A DNA stretch of 32,038 nt, taken from assembly GCA_021324935.1 (NCBI GenBank), contig JAJPIE010000014.1, positions 1-32,038 of the forward strand, in the 5' to 3' direction. The notes beneath the pieces are model-generated. The model was not told the origin of the DNA and made no database searches. It worked only from the letters and a program-made list of their open reading frames with translations. The stretch comes from Acidobacteriota bacterium (lineage in GTDB: Bacteria > Acidobacteriota > Terriglobia > Acidiferrales > UBA7541). This document shows positions 15,962 to 23,919 of the stretch, piece by piece; within the stretch, counting starts at the first letter, position 1, and each line of letters opens with the position of its first letter. The translations under genes were made by a program, and so were the position numbers.

Positions 15962-16749
15962 AATGTTGCCCACTGCCAAGTCGCGGCTTCAGCATCCTCG
16001 AATTGATGGTGGCCACCGCCATATTCCTGATTCTTTGTGCGGCGATGTTCGGACTCCTGCAGGTATCCCAGCAGAAGTACACCAGCGAGTCGCAAATGAC
16101 TGGGGCATTTCAGGAGACGCGGCTGGCGATCGATCAGATCGTGCGTGATTTCAATGTCTCGGGCTATCCAGCGTTGAGCCTTTTCTCCAGCGTGCCGGCG
16201 GATTCCTCGAAGTACGCTCTGAGCCCCGTGGCCTGGAGTCCGAACTATGGAGTTTCGCAGTGCGCCATCAGCGTGGGGACTTGCGTTACCCCGAACAATT
16301 ACGACCTGATCGTCGAAACGGATTTGGGAAGCGGCGTCAGCTGGATCCGGTATCAACTCACCGGAACCACGTTGTTTCGCGCCGTCGTTCCGAAAACGCC
16401 GGGTGGAGATCCCGTTGCGGCCACGACGGCCGCGGGAGCGATGGTTCCCTTTTTGACCAACGTGATGAACAACGCGGAAGTGGTGCAACCCGCGTTGTTT
16501 GCTGAGATCGTGGCCGCCTACCCATCGATGTTCCCCGGTGGAAAGCCGCTGCCTATTTTTTCGTATAGTTGCGACACGCCGGCGGGACCCGTGTCCTGCG
16601 CGCTTGCGGGTAACAACGGGATTCCCTCGAATATCCGCGATGTCGACATCACCTTGATCGTTATGACGCGCCAACTCGATTTGCAAACGCAGCTGCCTAA
16701 AGTGGTGGAGCTCACGGGCCGGGGACACCGGGTGAACCCGTCGAATTGA
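15958..16749 (+). CDS. Minor pilin, PilW-like
   Basis: A 263-residue prepilin with a very short leader. The cleavage site is G10-F11, then SILELMVATAIFLILCAAMFG with E15 as the +5 residue, followed by a long amphipathic helix containing QETRLAIDQIVRDF, characteristic of PilW/GspJ-like proteins. The C-terminal domain has several cysteines (e.g. QCAISVGTC, SCDTPAGPVSC) that probably form disulfides in the periplasm. It overlaps the PilV-like gene by ATGA and precedes the PilX-like gene by 21 bp. Confidence 0.86.
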   Translation: MKCCPLPSRGFSILELMVATAIFLILCAAMFGLLQVSQQKYTSESQMTGAFQETRLAIDQIVRDFNVSGYPALSLFSSVPADSSKYALSPVAWSPNYGVSQCAISVGTCVTPNNYDLIVETDLGSGVSWIRYQLTGTTLFRAVVPKTPGGDPVAATTAAGAMVPFLTNVMNNAEVVQPALFAEIVAAYPSMFPGGKPLPIFSYSCDTPAGPVSCALAGNNGIPSNIRDVDITLIVMTRQLDLQTQLPKVVELTGRGHRVNPSN

Positions 16750-16770
16750 CAGATCTTTGAAAGCGAACGC

Positions 16771-18315
16771 ATGAATCGTCAATGCCAATTCAAAAAGGCC
16801 GGCGGGGAAACCGGAGCCGCTTTGCTCATTGCGATTTTTGCGCTGATGCTGATCAGCGTAGTCGCCATCGCGCTGATCATCTCCTCGGGCACGGACACCG
16901 CGTTGGCGCGAAACTACCGCACCTCTACGAACTCTTATTATGCGGCCCTCGCGGGCATCGAAGAGGCCCGCGGCCGGCTGCTCCCCACGAATCCGAACTA
17001 CATTGCCCTGCCAGGTTCGCCGATGCCGATGACCCAAGTGATCTACATTGTTAATCCCGTCGGCGGGGAAACGGTCGCGCCGCAAAATACCGGGAATCCC
17101 TCCACGTATCCGGACACGGAATACAAGCAGGAGTTTGGCGTGGATGTTTCCTCCCGCGTGGTCACTACTTATGCTTCCGTTGCCACGAGTGCGAGCGTGG
17201 CGAATCCCGCCTACAAATGGGTGCGCATCAATCCGGTCACGGAACAATCGCTTGGCGACCCCAGCAGTCCCGGCTTGGGCGTGGATGTCAATGCCGACGG
17301 TACCATCGATAATTTCACGCCGCTCTTCTTCGATCCCATGAACAAGAACGGATTTGGGGTTATTTCGCCGGGTTTGATCGAGAACGCCACTCCGCCGCAG
17401 ACTGCCGGGCAAGCGCTGGAAATCACTTCCTTTGCGGTGCTCCCCAGCGGGGGCTACAAAATGCTGCAATACGTTGTGCGGCCGCTGGTGATGTTTCCGG
17501 GCATGATTTTCAACGGACAAACCCTTCCGCAATTTCCCGCCGCGCTGACGCTGGCGGGAAACAATGTTTCCTACACCGGGCCGAACACGACCAGTTTTTT
17601 TATCGAAGGGCAGGATCAATGTTCAGGTTCCTCGCTGGCCGTGCCGGCCATTGGTTACACCAACCCGGCGGACTCGTCCTTCTCGAACATCATGACCGGC
17701 GTCCCGGTGCCCGCGAATTATCAGGGATTTCCCGTCGCCCCTGGGCCGCCGCCGGCTCCAGCCACGGCGCCAACCAGCATTGCCAATGTCAGTAGCCAGA
17801 TGAATCCCAATTGGCTAAAGCCTAGCGGCCTCGATGCCGTCGTGCAGGACATTTCGAGTCACGCCGACTCCGTCATTCAGGGACCCGCCACGCCCGGGAG
17901 TTTCCCCTCGGGCATGTCCGCGGCGCATCCGATGACAATTGTCGTGAATGGGAATCTCGATCTCACTTCCTGGCACAACACCGGCTACGGATTGCTGCTC
18001 GTCACCGGTACGTTGACCTACGATCCGGACGCTACCTGGGAAGGCGTAGTGCTTGTGATCGGGCAGGGGAAATTCGTTTCCACCAAAGGCGGCCTGGGTG
18101 GCATCGACGGCGCCGTTTTCATCGCCAAAACGCGCGATGCCTCCAACAATTTGCTTCCGGATTCGCCCGGGCTTGGAGCGGCAAATTTCAGTCAAACGGG
18201 TTCCGGCACCAGTCTGGGACGCGGCATTTATTACAACAGTTGCGTCGCGCAGGGAGCCGAGGGACCCATCGCCTACAAAATCATTTCGTTCCGTGAAATT
18301 CCACTTCCGGACTGA
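16771..18315 (+). CDS. Large PilX-like minor pilus assembly protein
   Basis: A 514-residue protein with a PilX N-terminal domain: short leader, GETGAALLIAIFALMLISVV (12-31) as hydrophobic helix, then NYRTSTNSYYAALAGIEEAR, a typical PilX signature around residues 48-67. As in PilX_N proteins generally, there is no FTLxE signature. It is far longer than the 150-200 residues of classical PilX. The extra C-terminal ~400 residues are beta-rich with low-complexity Pro/Ala stretches (PGPPPAPATAPT, about 327-338) and a late segment with HPMTIVVNGNLDL and GLLLVTGTL that looks like the polymer-like domain of large acidobacterial PilX relatives. Last gene of the operon. The extension may be an adhesin or tip function (inference). 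Confidence 0.78.
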   Translation: MNRQCQFKKAGGETGAALLIAIFALMLISVVAIALIISSGTDTALARNYRTSTNSYYAALAGIEEARGRLLPTNPNYIALPGSPMPMTQVIYIVNPVGGETVAPQNTGNPSTYPDTEYKQEFGVDVSSRVVTTYASVATSASVANPAYKWVRINPVTEQSLGDPSSPGLGVDVNADGTIDNFTPLFFDPMNKNGFGVISPGLIENATPPQTAGQALEITSFAVLPSGGYKMLQYVVRPLVMFPGMIFNGQTLPQFPAALTLAGNNVSYTGPNTTSFFIEGQDQCSGSSLAVPAIGYTNPADSSFSNIMTGVPVPANYQGFPVAPGPPPAPATAPTSIANVSSQMNPNWLKPSGLDAVVQDISSHADSVIQGPATPGSFPSGMSAAHPMTIVVNGNLDLTSWHNTGYGLLLVTGTLTYDPDATWEGVVLVIGQGKFVSTKGGLGGIDGAVFIAKTRDASNNLLPDSPGLGAANFSQTGSGTSLGRGIYYNSCVAQGAEGPIAYKIISFREIPLPD

Positions 18316-18344
18316 GCTTGCTTTTCCCTTGTGTCTCCGAAAAA

Positions 18345-18372
18345 TGACCGGACCGCGGCGGCGCGGTATACT
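18345..18372 (+). promoter_or_regulatory. Possible hslVU promoter giving a leaderless mRNA
   Basis: TATACT at 18367-18372 lies 6 nt before ATG 18379, with a weak -35 (TGACCG, 18345-18350) 16 nt upstream. The usual start site would coincide with the ATG. No Shine-Dalgarno-like sequence precedes it, which agrees with leaderless translation. Confidence 0.45.
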
Positions 18373-18378
18373 ACGGAA

Positions 18379-18930
18379 ATGGCTTACAGCTCTCGAGACT
18401 TACAGATGCACGGCACCACGGTTTTGTGCGTCCGCAAGGAAAGCAAAGTCGTCCTCATCGCCGATGGCCAGATCACCATGGGTGATCACGTGCTGAAGCA
18501 CACTGCGCGAAAGACCCGCCGCCTCTACAGCGACAAGGTTGTAGCCGGATTTGCGGGTTCGACCGCCGATGCGATTTCGCTGTTTGAACGATTTGAAGGC
18601 AAGCTGCAGGAACATTCCGGGAATCTGCAGAAAGCCGCCGTGGAGCTCGCCAAGGAATGGCGAAAAGACCGTGCGCTGCGCCACCTGGAAGCTTTGCTGA
18701 TCGTAGCCGACGCCAAGGGCACTTTCGTGCTCTCCGGTAATGGTGATGTGATCGAGCCGGATGATGGCCTTTGCGCAATCGGATCCGGAGGCATTTATGC
18801 GCTCGCAGCTGCCCGCGCCTTGCTCAAACACGCGAAGCTGCCGATCAAGGAACTTGCGCTGGAGGCCATGCGCATCGCCAGCGAAATTTGCATTTACAGC
18901 AACGCAAACTTTACCGTAGAAGAGATCTAG
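18379..18930 (+). CDS. hslV: HslV (ClpQ), peptidase subunit of the HslUV protease
   Basis: A 183-residue N-terminal-nucleophile threonine peptidase that forms a double hexamer and degrades proteins unfolded by HslU. The catalytic threonine is T13, first of TTVLCVRK, so a 12-residue propeptide ([12 protein letters not shown]) must be removed; many non-proteobacterial HslV proteins have such a leader. Family motifs include [49 protein letters not shown] and [14 protein letters not shown]. The start ATG 18379 lies 6 nt after a -10-like TATACT. ATG 18406 would give a propeptide of only three residues (MHG). hslU follows after 50 bp. Confidence 0.95.
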   Translation: MAYSSRDLQMHGTTVLCVRKESKVVLIADGQITMGDHVLKHTARKTRRLYSDKVVAGFAGSTADAISLFERFEGKLQEHSGNLQKAAVELAKEWRKDRALRHLEALLIVADAKGTFVLSGNGDVIEPDDGLCAIGSGGIYALAAARALLKHAKLPIKELALEAMRIASEICIYSNANFTVEEI

Positions 18931-18980
18931 GGGAGCCGCCGGCGCATCCTCCTCCGGCGAACGCAAGGACTCGAAACTCT

Positions 18981-20417
18981 ATGGCTATCAAGACTGAAAA
19001 AGAGATTACGCTTTTTCCCGGGGGCAATGGCGCCGTCATTCCGGAAGAGGGCGAACTGCTCCCCGCGCTCGACGACATGACGCCGCGGGAAATCGTGCAG
19101 GAGCTCGATAAATATATTGTCGGGCAAGCGGCGGCCAAACGCGCTGTTGCGGTCGCTCTGCGGAATCGCGTGCGCCGCCAGAAACTTCCGCCGGAAATCG
19201 CGGAAGATGTCCTGCCCAAGAATATTCTGATGATTGGTCCGACAGGCGTTGGCAAGACCGAAATCGCCCGGCGATTGGCGCGGCTGGCCGGCTGCCCGTT
19301 CGTGAAGGTCGAGGCCTCGAAATACACGGAAGTCGGCTACGTTGGCCGAGACGTGGAATCCATGGTCCGCGACCTCGTCGAAACCTCCATCGATATGGTG
19401 CGCGAGGAAAAGCTCGATGAAGTCGCCGATCGCGCCGAACAGGCGGCCGAGGAGCGTGTGCTGGATCTGCTCCTTCCACCGCAAGTGGAGGCTCCCGGCA
19501 TGCCGGAAGCCGAACGCAACGCGCAACGCGAACAGTCGCAACGCACGCGCGAAAAACTTCGCGTGCAGCTCCGCGAAGGGAAGCTCGACCAGCGCATGGT
19601 GGACCTGGAGGTCCGCGAGCGCTCCATGCCTTCGTTCGAGATCATCTCCAATCAGGGCGTTGAGGAGATGGACGTCAACATCAAGGACATGCTGAGCGGC
19701 ATGTTCGGCCAGCAGAAAAAAAGGCGGAAGATGAGTGTCGCCGACGCCTTCGAGTATCTGATTCAGGAAGAAGAAAACAAGCTGATCGACATGGATCAAG
19801 TGACGCGCATTGCCGTCGAACGCGCCGAGCAGATGGGCATCATCTTCGTTGATGAAATCGACAAGGTTGCCGGACGGGAATCCGGCCATGGCCCGGACGT
19901 ATCCCGCGAAGGCGTGCAGCGCGATATTCTGCCCATCATCGAAGGCACTACCGTCAACACCCGCTATGGCATGATCCGCACGGACCACATCCTGTTCATC
20001 GCCGCCGGCGCTTTTCACGTCACCAAGCCGTCCGACCTGATCCCGGAACTTCAGGGCCGTCTGCCGATTCGCGTGGAAATGCAATCCCTTAAGGAAGAGG
20101 ATTTCGTGCGCATTCTCACGGAACCCAAAAACGCTCTGATCAAGCAATACATCGCGCTGCTGGAAACCGAGGGCGTGAAGTTGCAGATCACCGAAGACGC
20201 CGTGCAGGCCATCGCCCGCTTTGCCACGAACGTCAACGAACAGACGGAGAACATCGGCGCGCGCCGTCTGCACACAATCCTGGAAAAAGTCCTCGATGAG
20301 CTTTCGTTTGAAGCGCCGGACCTGAAAAAGAAAACCGTCAAGGTGGATTCGGCGTACGTCAACAAGCAGCTTGCCGACATCGTGAAAAACCAGGATTTGA
20401 GCCGTTACATCCTCTGA
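18981..20417 (+). CDS. hslU: HslU (ClpY), ATPase subunit of the HslUV protease
   Basis: A 478-residue AAA+ unfoldase that feeds substrates to HslV. Walker A GPTGVGKT is at 86-93, the pore motif GYVG at 119-122 and Walker [10 protein letters not shown] at 286-294. The inserted I-domain (about 110-245) is charged and helical. Sensor and C-terminal regions include [19 protein letters not shown], and the protein ends SRYIL, the conserved tail that docks into HslV. It has about 30 extra residues before [17 protein letters not shown] compared with proteobacterial HslU. ATG 18981 has AAGGA about 11 nt upstream. The hslV-hslU order is standard. Confidence 0.96.
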   Translation: MAIKTEKEITLFPGGNGAVIPEEGELLPALDDMTPREIVQELDKYIVGQAAAKRAVAVALRNRVRRQKLPPEIAEDVLPKNILMIGPTGVGKTEIARRLARLAGCPFVKVEASKYTEVGYVGRDVESMVRDLVETSIDMVREEKLDEVADRAEQAAEERVLDLLLPPQVEAPGMPEAERNAQREQSQRTREKLRVQLREGKLDQRMVDLEVRERSMPSFEIISNQGVEEMDVNIKDMLSGMFGQQKKRRKMSVADAFEYLIQEEENKLIDMDQVTRIAVERAEQMGIIFVDEIDKVAGRESGHGPDVSREGVQRDILPIIEGTTVNTRYGMIRTDHILFIAAGAFHVTKPSDLIPELQGRLPIRVEMQSLKEEDFVRILTEPKNALIKQYIALLETEGVKLQITEDAVQAIARFATNVNEQTENIGARRLHTILEKVLDELSFEAPDLKKKTVKVDSAYVNKQLADIVKNQDLSRYIL

Positions 20418-20440
20418 AGTGCGAAACTCGAAACTGGAAA

Positions 20441-21625
20441 ATGGAACATCGAAAAGGGACGCCACTTAACCCTCAACAACTCCCCGCCCGTCTGATTCCG
20501 ATTTTCTGTTTGCTAATTTCCATTTTTGCGTTTTCGAGTGTGTCGGGTTGCGGCGCTCCCGGCGAACCCGTTCCGCCCATTCCCCCGGTTCCCGAGGCAA
20601 TCACGGATTTGACCGCGCAACAATCTGGCGATGGCGTCCTCCTGACTTTCACGATGCCGGGCAAGAGCACGCTCGGGGACAAGCTGACGCAAATCCCCAC
20701 CTTTGAGGTCCTGCGTGGCGCTTTGCGAGTCGACGGTATCCCCGATCCCAAATCGTTTCGGGTGGTGGATACGGTTCCCGGTGCACTGGTTTCCCGTTAT
20801 GTGCAGCACGGTCAGGTCATCTTCGTCGATCCGATCGCGGCGGTTGATCCGCAGGTTCGCTCGGGCGCAACCCTTGTCTATCGAGTGCGCACGCTCATAT
20901 CCGAGAAGCACCCTTCTGCATTTTCCAAGGATATTTCTCTGAAGATGTATCCCGTTCCGGAAGCAATCCATTCGCTCGAAGCTACGCTGACGGAACCTGG
21001 CATTCAGTTGAAATGGGCAGCGCCCACGCGCACTTCCGCCGGCGATCCGCTGGCCGGTGTGAAGGAATATCACGTTTATCGCGGAGAATTGAACCCTGTC
21101 TCGACCGAGCAATCAGCCGCTGAACGTCCGCAAAGCGCCTGGAAATCGCCACTGATGCGATTAGGCGTCACCACGTCTACGGACTACCGCGATTCGGGCT
21201 TCGACTACGGCAAAACTTACGCTTATGTCGTACGCAGTGTGGTGGATTCACCTGCTGGCGCCTTGGAATCCAGCGATTCCAACCAGATTGTCCTAGTTCC
21301 CAAGGATATCTTCCCGCCCACAGCTCCGCAGGGCGTGGTAGCTGCAATCGAACCGGGTGCGGTGCAGGGTGCTTCTATTGTGGAGCTTTCCTGGTCCATC
21401 AACGTGGAACCCGACCTGGCCGGATACCGCGTCTATCGCAGCGGCCAGGAAGGCAGCCGGGGGACTTCGCTTACACCCGAACTCTTGCCCTCCCCTGCGT
21501 ATCGTGATACTTCTGTGCGGTCTGGACAGCGCTACTGGTACACCGTCACAGCCGTGGATCGCGCCGGAAACGAGAGCGCGCCGAGCTCCGCGGTGGCCGT
21601 AGATCTAACGCAACCTCCCCGCTGA
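20441..21625 (+). CDS. Lipoprotein with fibronectin type III-like domains
   Basis: A 394-residue lipoprotein with lipobox SVSG-C (C37) after a hydrophobic segment, then a Pro-rich linker (PVPPIPPVPEAI). Three FN3-like beta-sandwich domains follow, at about 47-168, 170-290 and 293-390. They show the repeated pattern of an I/V-x-L-x-W strand followed by YRVYR-type strands (EYHVYRGEL, AGYRVYRSGQ) and YWYTVTAVDRAGNES near the end. FN3 domains mediate protein or carbohydrate binding at the cell surface. It begins 23 bp after hslU, possibly cotranscribed. The specific function is unknown. Confidence 0.8.
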   Translation: MEHRKGTPLNPQQLPARLIPIFCLLISIFAFSSVSGCGAPGEPVPPIPPVPEAITDLTAQQSGDGVLLTFTMPGKSTLGDKLTQIPTFEVLRGALRVDGIPDPKSFRVVDTVPGALVSRYVQHGQVIFVDPIAAVDPQVRSGATLVYRVRTLISEKHPSAFSKDISLKMYPVPEAIHSLEATLTEPGIQLKWAAPTRTSAGDPLAGVKEYHVYRGELNPVSTEQSAAERPQSAWKSPLMRLGVTTSTDYRDSGFDYGKTYAYVVRSVVDSPAGALESSDSNQIVLVPKDIFPPTAPQGVVAAIEPGAVQGASIVELSWSINVEPDLAGYRVYRSGQEGSRGTSLTPELLPSPAYRDTSVRSGQRYWYTVTAVDRAGNESAPSSAVAVDLTQPPR

Positions 21626-21673
21626 ATCTGTGTTCCTACTCAAGAGAGGCTGTCCAGTAGGCAGCCCAGCGCC

Positions 21674-22123
21674 ATGTCAGCAGGTTTTACCCCACCGGGA
21701 TACCGGTGGTTTCAGTTTCTTCGGAACACTCCAGCCCGCGTCGGCATTTACACCGGCGTCTGCCTCTCGCTGGTTTTTGTTGCCTGGATTCTGATCGCCA
21801 ACCGGATTCCTTTCTTGGAGCCGCTTGCGCGGCAGCGCAATATCGCCGCCACGCTCCTGCTTATTCTGATTGCGGCCATGCCTGTGGTCCGCTTCCTGCG
21901 TTCGCCGGCCGATCTTTTGCTCTCTGGTCTTCTCGCCTGGAGCCTGTTCACGCTCACTTACCGAGTGCTTACCTTCTTCTTCGAGCTGTTGGAGGAGTAT
22001 TACAGTGCCTTCCACGTTTTCGTGATGGGCGCGATCGCCTATTTGCTTTGTGCAACGCTTTCCTGGGTTGGTATGATTGTGTGGCGGGCGCGAGCAGCAA
22101 ACGACACTCATTCTTCCCGCTGA
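21674..22123 (+). CDS. Small polytopic membrane protein, unknown function
   Basis: A 149-residue protein with four predicted membrane helices (about 24-42, 57-73, 80-101 and 113-136) and a short polar C-terminus. No known family recognised. The ribosome site is poor: AGAGG lies about 24 nt upstream of the ATG, separated from it by a 5-bp hairpin (GGCTG 21648-21652 with CAGCC 21662-21666). Codons 4-7 contain GGTTTTACCC (21683-21692), the exact reverse complement of the tandem-hairpin RNA loop, so it is a possible antisense target. It sits between the FN3 lipoprotein and the FAH-family gene on the same strand. Confidence 0.7.
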   Translation: MSAGFTPPGYRWFQFLRNTPARVGIYTGVCLSLVFVAWILIANRIPFLEPLARQRNIAATLLLILIAAMPVVRFLRSPADLLLSGLLAWSLFTLTYRVLTFFFELLEEYYSAFHVFVMGAIAYLLCATLSWVGMIVWRARAANDTHSSR

Positions 22124-22138
22124 ATAGGGCCTCATACC

Positions 22139-22927
22139 ATGAAATTTTGCCGGTTCGTTCCGAAGTCTGCAGGTGCGGCTTCTCGGGTTCTTCCCGCCTA
22201 CGGTTTGATTGAGGGCGAAACCATCCACGGAATTTCCGCTCCGCCCTGGCAGCAGTGGTCGCGCCAGTCTGGCATGCTCCCTCTGCGCGAAGCGCGCCTC
22301 CTCGCTCCCGTGGAGCCTTCGAAGATCGTCTGCGTCGGCCGCAATTACGCAGCGCACGCCGCCGAGATGGGCAACGAGGTTCCCAAGGAGCCGCTGATCT
22401 TCCTCAAACCGCCTTCGTCCATCGTCGGCCCGGACGAGCCCATCGTCCTTACGCGCTATTCGAAGCATGTGGAGCACGAAGGAGAGCTCGCCGTGGTGAT
22501 GAGCAAGACCTGCGCTCATCTGAGCGACTCCGACGACCCGTTCGCGTATGTCCTCGGATACAGCTGCCTGAACGACGTTTCCGCGCGCGATTTGCAGAAA
22601 AGCGACGTGCAGTTTGCGCGTGCTAAGGGCTTCGATAGCTTTTGTCCCACCGGCCCGCACATTGAAACGGAGCTCGATCCGCGCGACGTGCTTGTGGAAA
22701 CGCGCGTCAATGGGCAGGTCCGTCAGTCCGGCCGCACCTCGCTGATGATCTATCCCGTGGCCTATCTGATTCGCTGGATTTCACGGATGATGACGCTGGT
22801 TCCCGGCGATGTGATTGCCACCGGCACCCCCGCGGGTGTTGGACCCATCGTCGCCGGTGATTCCGTCGACGTCTCGGTCTCCGGGATTGGCGTGTTGCAC
22901 AATCCGGTGCATCCGCCGCTCTCCTGA
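22139..22927 (+). CDS. Fumarylacetoacetate hydrolase-family enzyme
   Basis: A 262-residue FAH-superfamily protein. The C-terminal catalytic domain (about 60-258) starts at SKIVCVGRNYAAHAAEMGNE. The divalent-metal ligands are expected at E114 and E116 (HEGELAVV) and D146 (LNDVSARD), and the late GDVIATGTPAGVGP segment is a family hallmark. Members include fumarylpyruvate hydrolase, oxaloacetate decarboxylase/tautomerase (FAHD1-like) and HpcE-type isomerase/decarboxylases. The sequence alone does not decide which, and no aromatic catabolism genes are nearby. It begins 15 bp after the membrane protein and is likely cotranscribed. Confidence 0.85.
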   Translation: MKFCRFVPKSAGAASRVLPAYGLIEGETIHGISAPPWQQWSRQSGMLPLREARLLAPVEPSKIVCVGRNYAAHAAEMGNEVPKEPLIFLKPPSSIVGPDEPIVLTRYSKHVEHEGELAVVMSKTCAHLSDSDDPFAYVLGYSCLNDVSARDLQKSDVQFARAKGFDSFCPTGPHIETELDPRDVLVETRVNGQVRQSGRTSLMIYPVAYLIRWISRMMTLVPGDVIATGTPAGVGPIVAGDSVDVSVSGIGVLHNPVHPPLS

Positions 22928-22965
22928 CTTCGCTTCGTGGACCCGCATTCGGTAAGATAAGCCCC

Positions 22966-23030
22966 GTGGGGGTAGAAGAGCTCCGCGCTCAAGGTTGCGC
23001 TCAACCGAGGGCGGGTGCAGCTCTTTTTTT
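22966..23030 (+). ncRNA. Short terminator-ended RNA or extended terminator
   Basis: AAGAGCT (22976-22982) pairs with AGCTCTT (23019-23025) and is followed by seven Ts. Inside, CGCTC pairs with GGGCG (one U-G) and GGTT with AACC, making a three-tier hairpin of about 50 nt. TAAGAT at 22953-22958 could be a -10 placing the start near 22966. It is certainly a plausible terminator for the FAH gene. Its length and upstream -10 also allow a small RNA of about 65 nt. Confidence 0.45.
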
Positions 23031-23066
23031 GAACATTCCCAGAATTGAATGGTGAGGGGTTGAGCG

Positions 23067-23519
23067 TTGAAAGAATTGCTCGCCGACTGGAAATTACTGC
23101 TGACAATTGGTGCTGGAGCGCTTGCCGCGCTTGCTTTGATCGCCTACGCGTTCGTGCGTCCCGCCGCGGATCCCGAAGCGGAAGAGCGCAAGCGTCGCCT
23201 GCATCTGAATTTGATTGGCCGCATCGCGGAAGGCCAGGTGGTGGAGCTGACGCAGCATCCGGCGCCTCCCCCGGAGCCGCACCGCGGGCTGTTTGGATCG
23301 CGAGCCCATGCATTGCCGGACAATCGGCCTCGCAGCCTGGTCTCCTACAGCTACTCGATCTCCGGCGTAACCTATCACACCGCCCAGGACATCACTGGTC
23401 TCGAGAGCCAGGTGCGCGCCGAACGCCTGGTTACCGGATATCCCACCAGCGTCAAGTACGACCCCGCGAATCCCAGCGATTCCATCGTCGTCGCCGACGA
23501 CTGGTCCGGGCTCCGCTGA
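23067..23519 (+). CDS. DUF3592-like single-pass membrane protein
   Basis: A 150-residue protein with one membrane helix near the N-terminus (about 11-30) and a soluble beta-rich domain. The segments RPRSLVSYSYSISGVTYHTAQDI and GYPTSVKYDPANPSDSIV match the general look of DUF3592 proteins, whose function is unknown. The start is TTG 23067, with GAGGGG about 7 nt upstream; no ATG fits. It follows the short terminator-like RNA by 36 bp, so it probably opens a new transcript. Confidence 0.68.
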   Translation: MKELLADWKLLLTIGAGALAALALIAYAFVRPAADPEAEERKRRLHLNLIGRIAEGQVVELTQHPAPPPEPHRGLFGSRAHALPDNRPRSLVSYSYSISGVTYHTAQDITGLESQVRAERLVTGYPTSVKYDPANPSDSIVVADDWSGLR

Positions 23520-23664
23520 TCCTTGCAAAAGCAAGCCCCCGGCGCGCACCGCAACCTGATCCACACTGGCTTTCGATGCCGGTTTAGCCTGCCGGAGCGC
23601 ATTCTGCTTTCCCCGCGAATGCGTTATGCTTTGGCTGGCCGGGATCCCTGGGAGTTCCACCCCC

Positions 23665-23919
23665 ATGAAACAGGTGCTCCTTTCCATCCTGACGGTTGTG
23701 ATGATCGTGGCCACAACGCTCAGTGCCATGGTGATCCTGGTGCGCGCGACGTTGTATGTGACGTCGATTGCATCGACGTTGCCGCGCGCCGGCGCCATCG
23801 CCGCTGAAATTTTGCTGGGAGTGGTGCTTTTGCTCGGCACCGTCTGGCTGGCAACGCACATGGCGGTTCTGATTTTCGCCCCAAAGAACGAAGCGCCTAA
23901 GGGAGGGCCTCTTGGCTGA
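23665..23919 (+). CDS. Small two-helix membrane protein
   Basis: An 84-residue protein with two hydrophobic helices (about 3-28 and 45-70) and a charged tail. ATG 23665 follows GGGAG with about 10 nt spacing. A -10-like TATGCT lies at 23625-23630. Its end overlaps the carboxyltransferase start by 8 nt, and the ribosome site of that gene (GGGAGG) lies inside its last codons, so the two are translated together. Function unknown. Confidence 0.6.
   Translation: MKQVLLSILTVVMIVATTLSAMVILVRATLYVTSIASTLPRAGAIAAEILLGVVLLLGTVWLATHMAVLIFAPKNEAPKGGPLG

Noticed and set aside
15793..17619. 608-codon frame antisense to the pilin operon
   Set aside because: It spans parts of three well-supported pilin genes on the plus strand and shows no recognisable domain, only Arg/His/Gly-rich sequence.
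18927..20465. 512-codon frame antisense to hslU
   Set aside because: HslU motifs on the plus strand are complete. The antisense product is His/Phe-rich with no domain.
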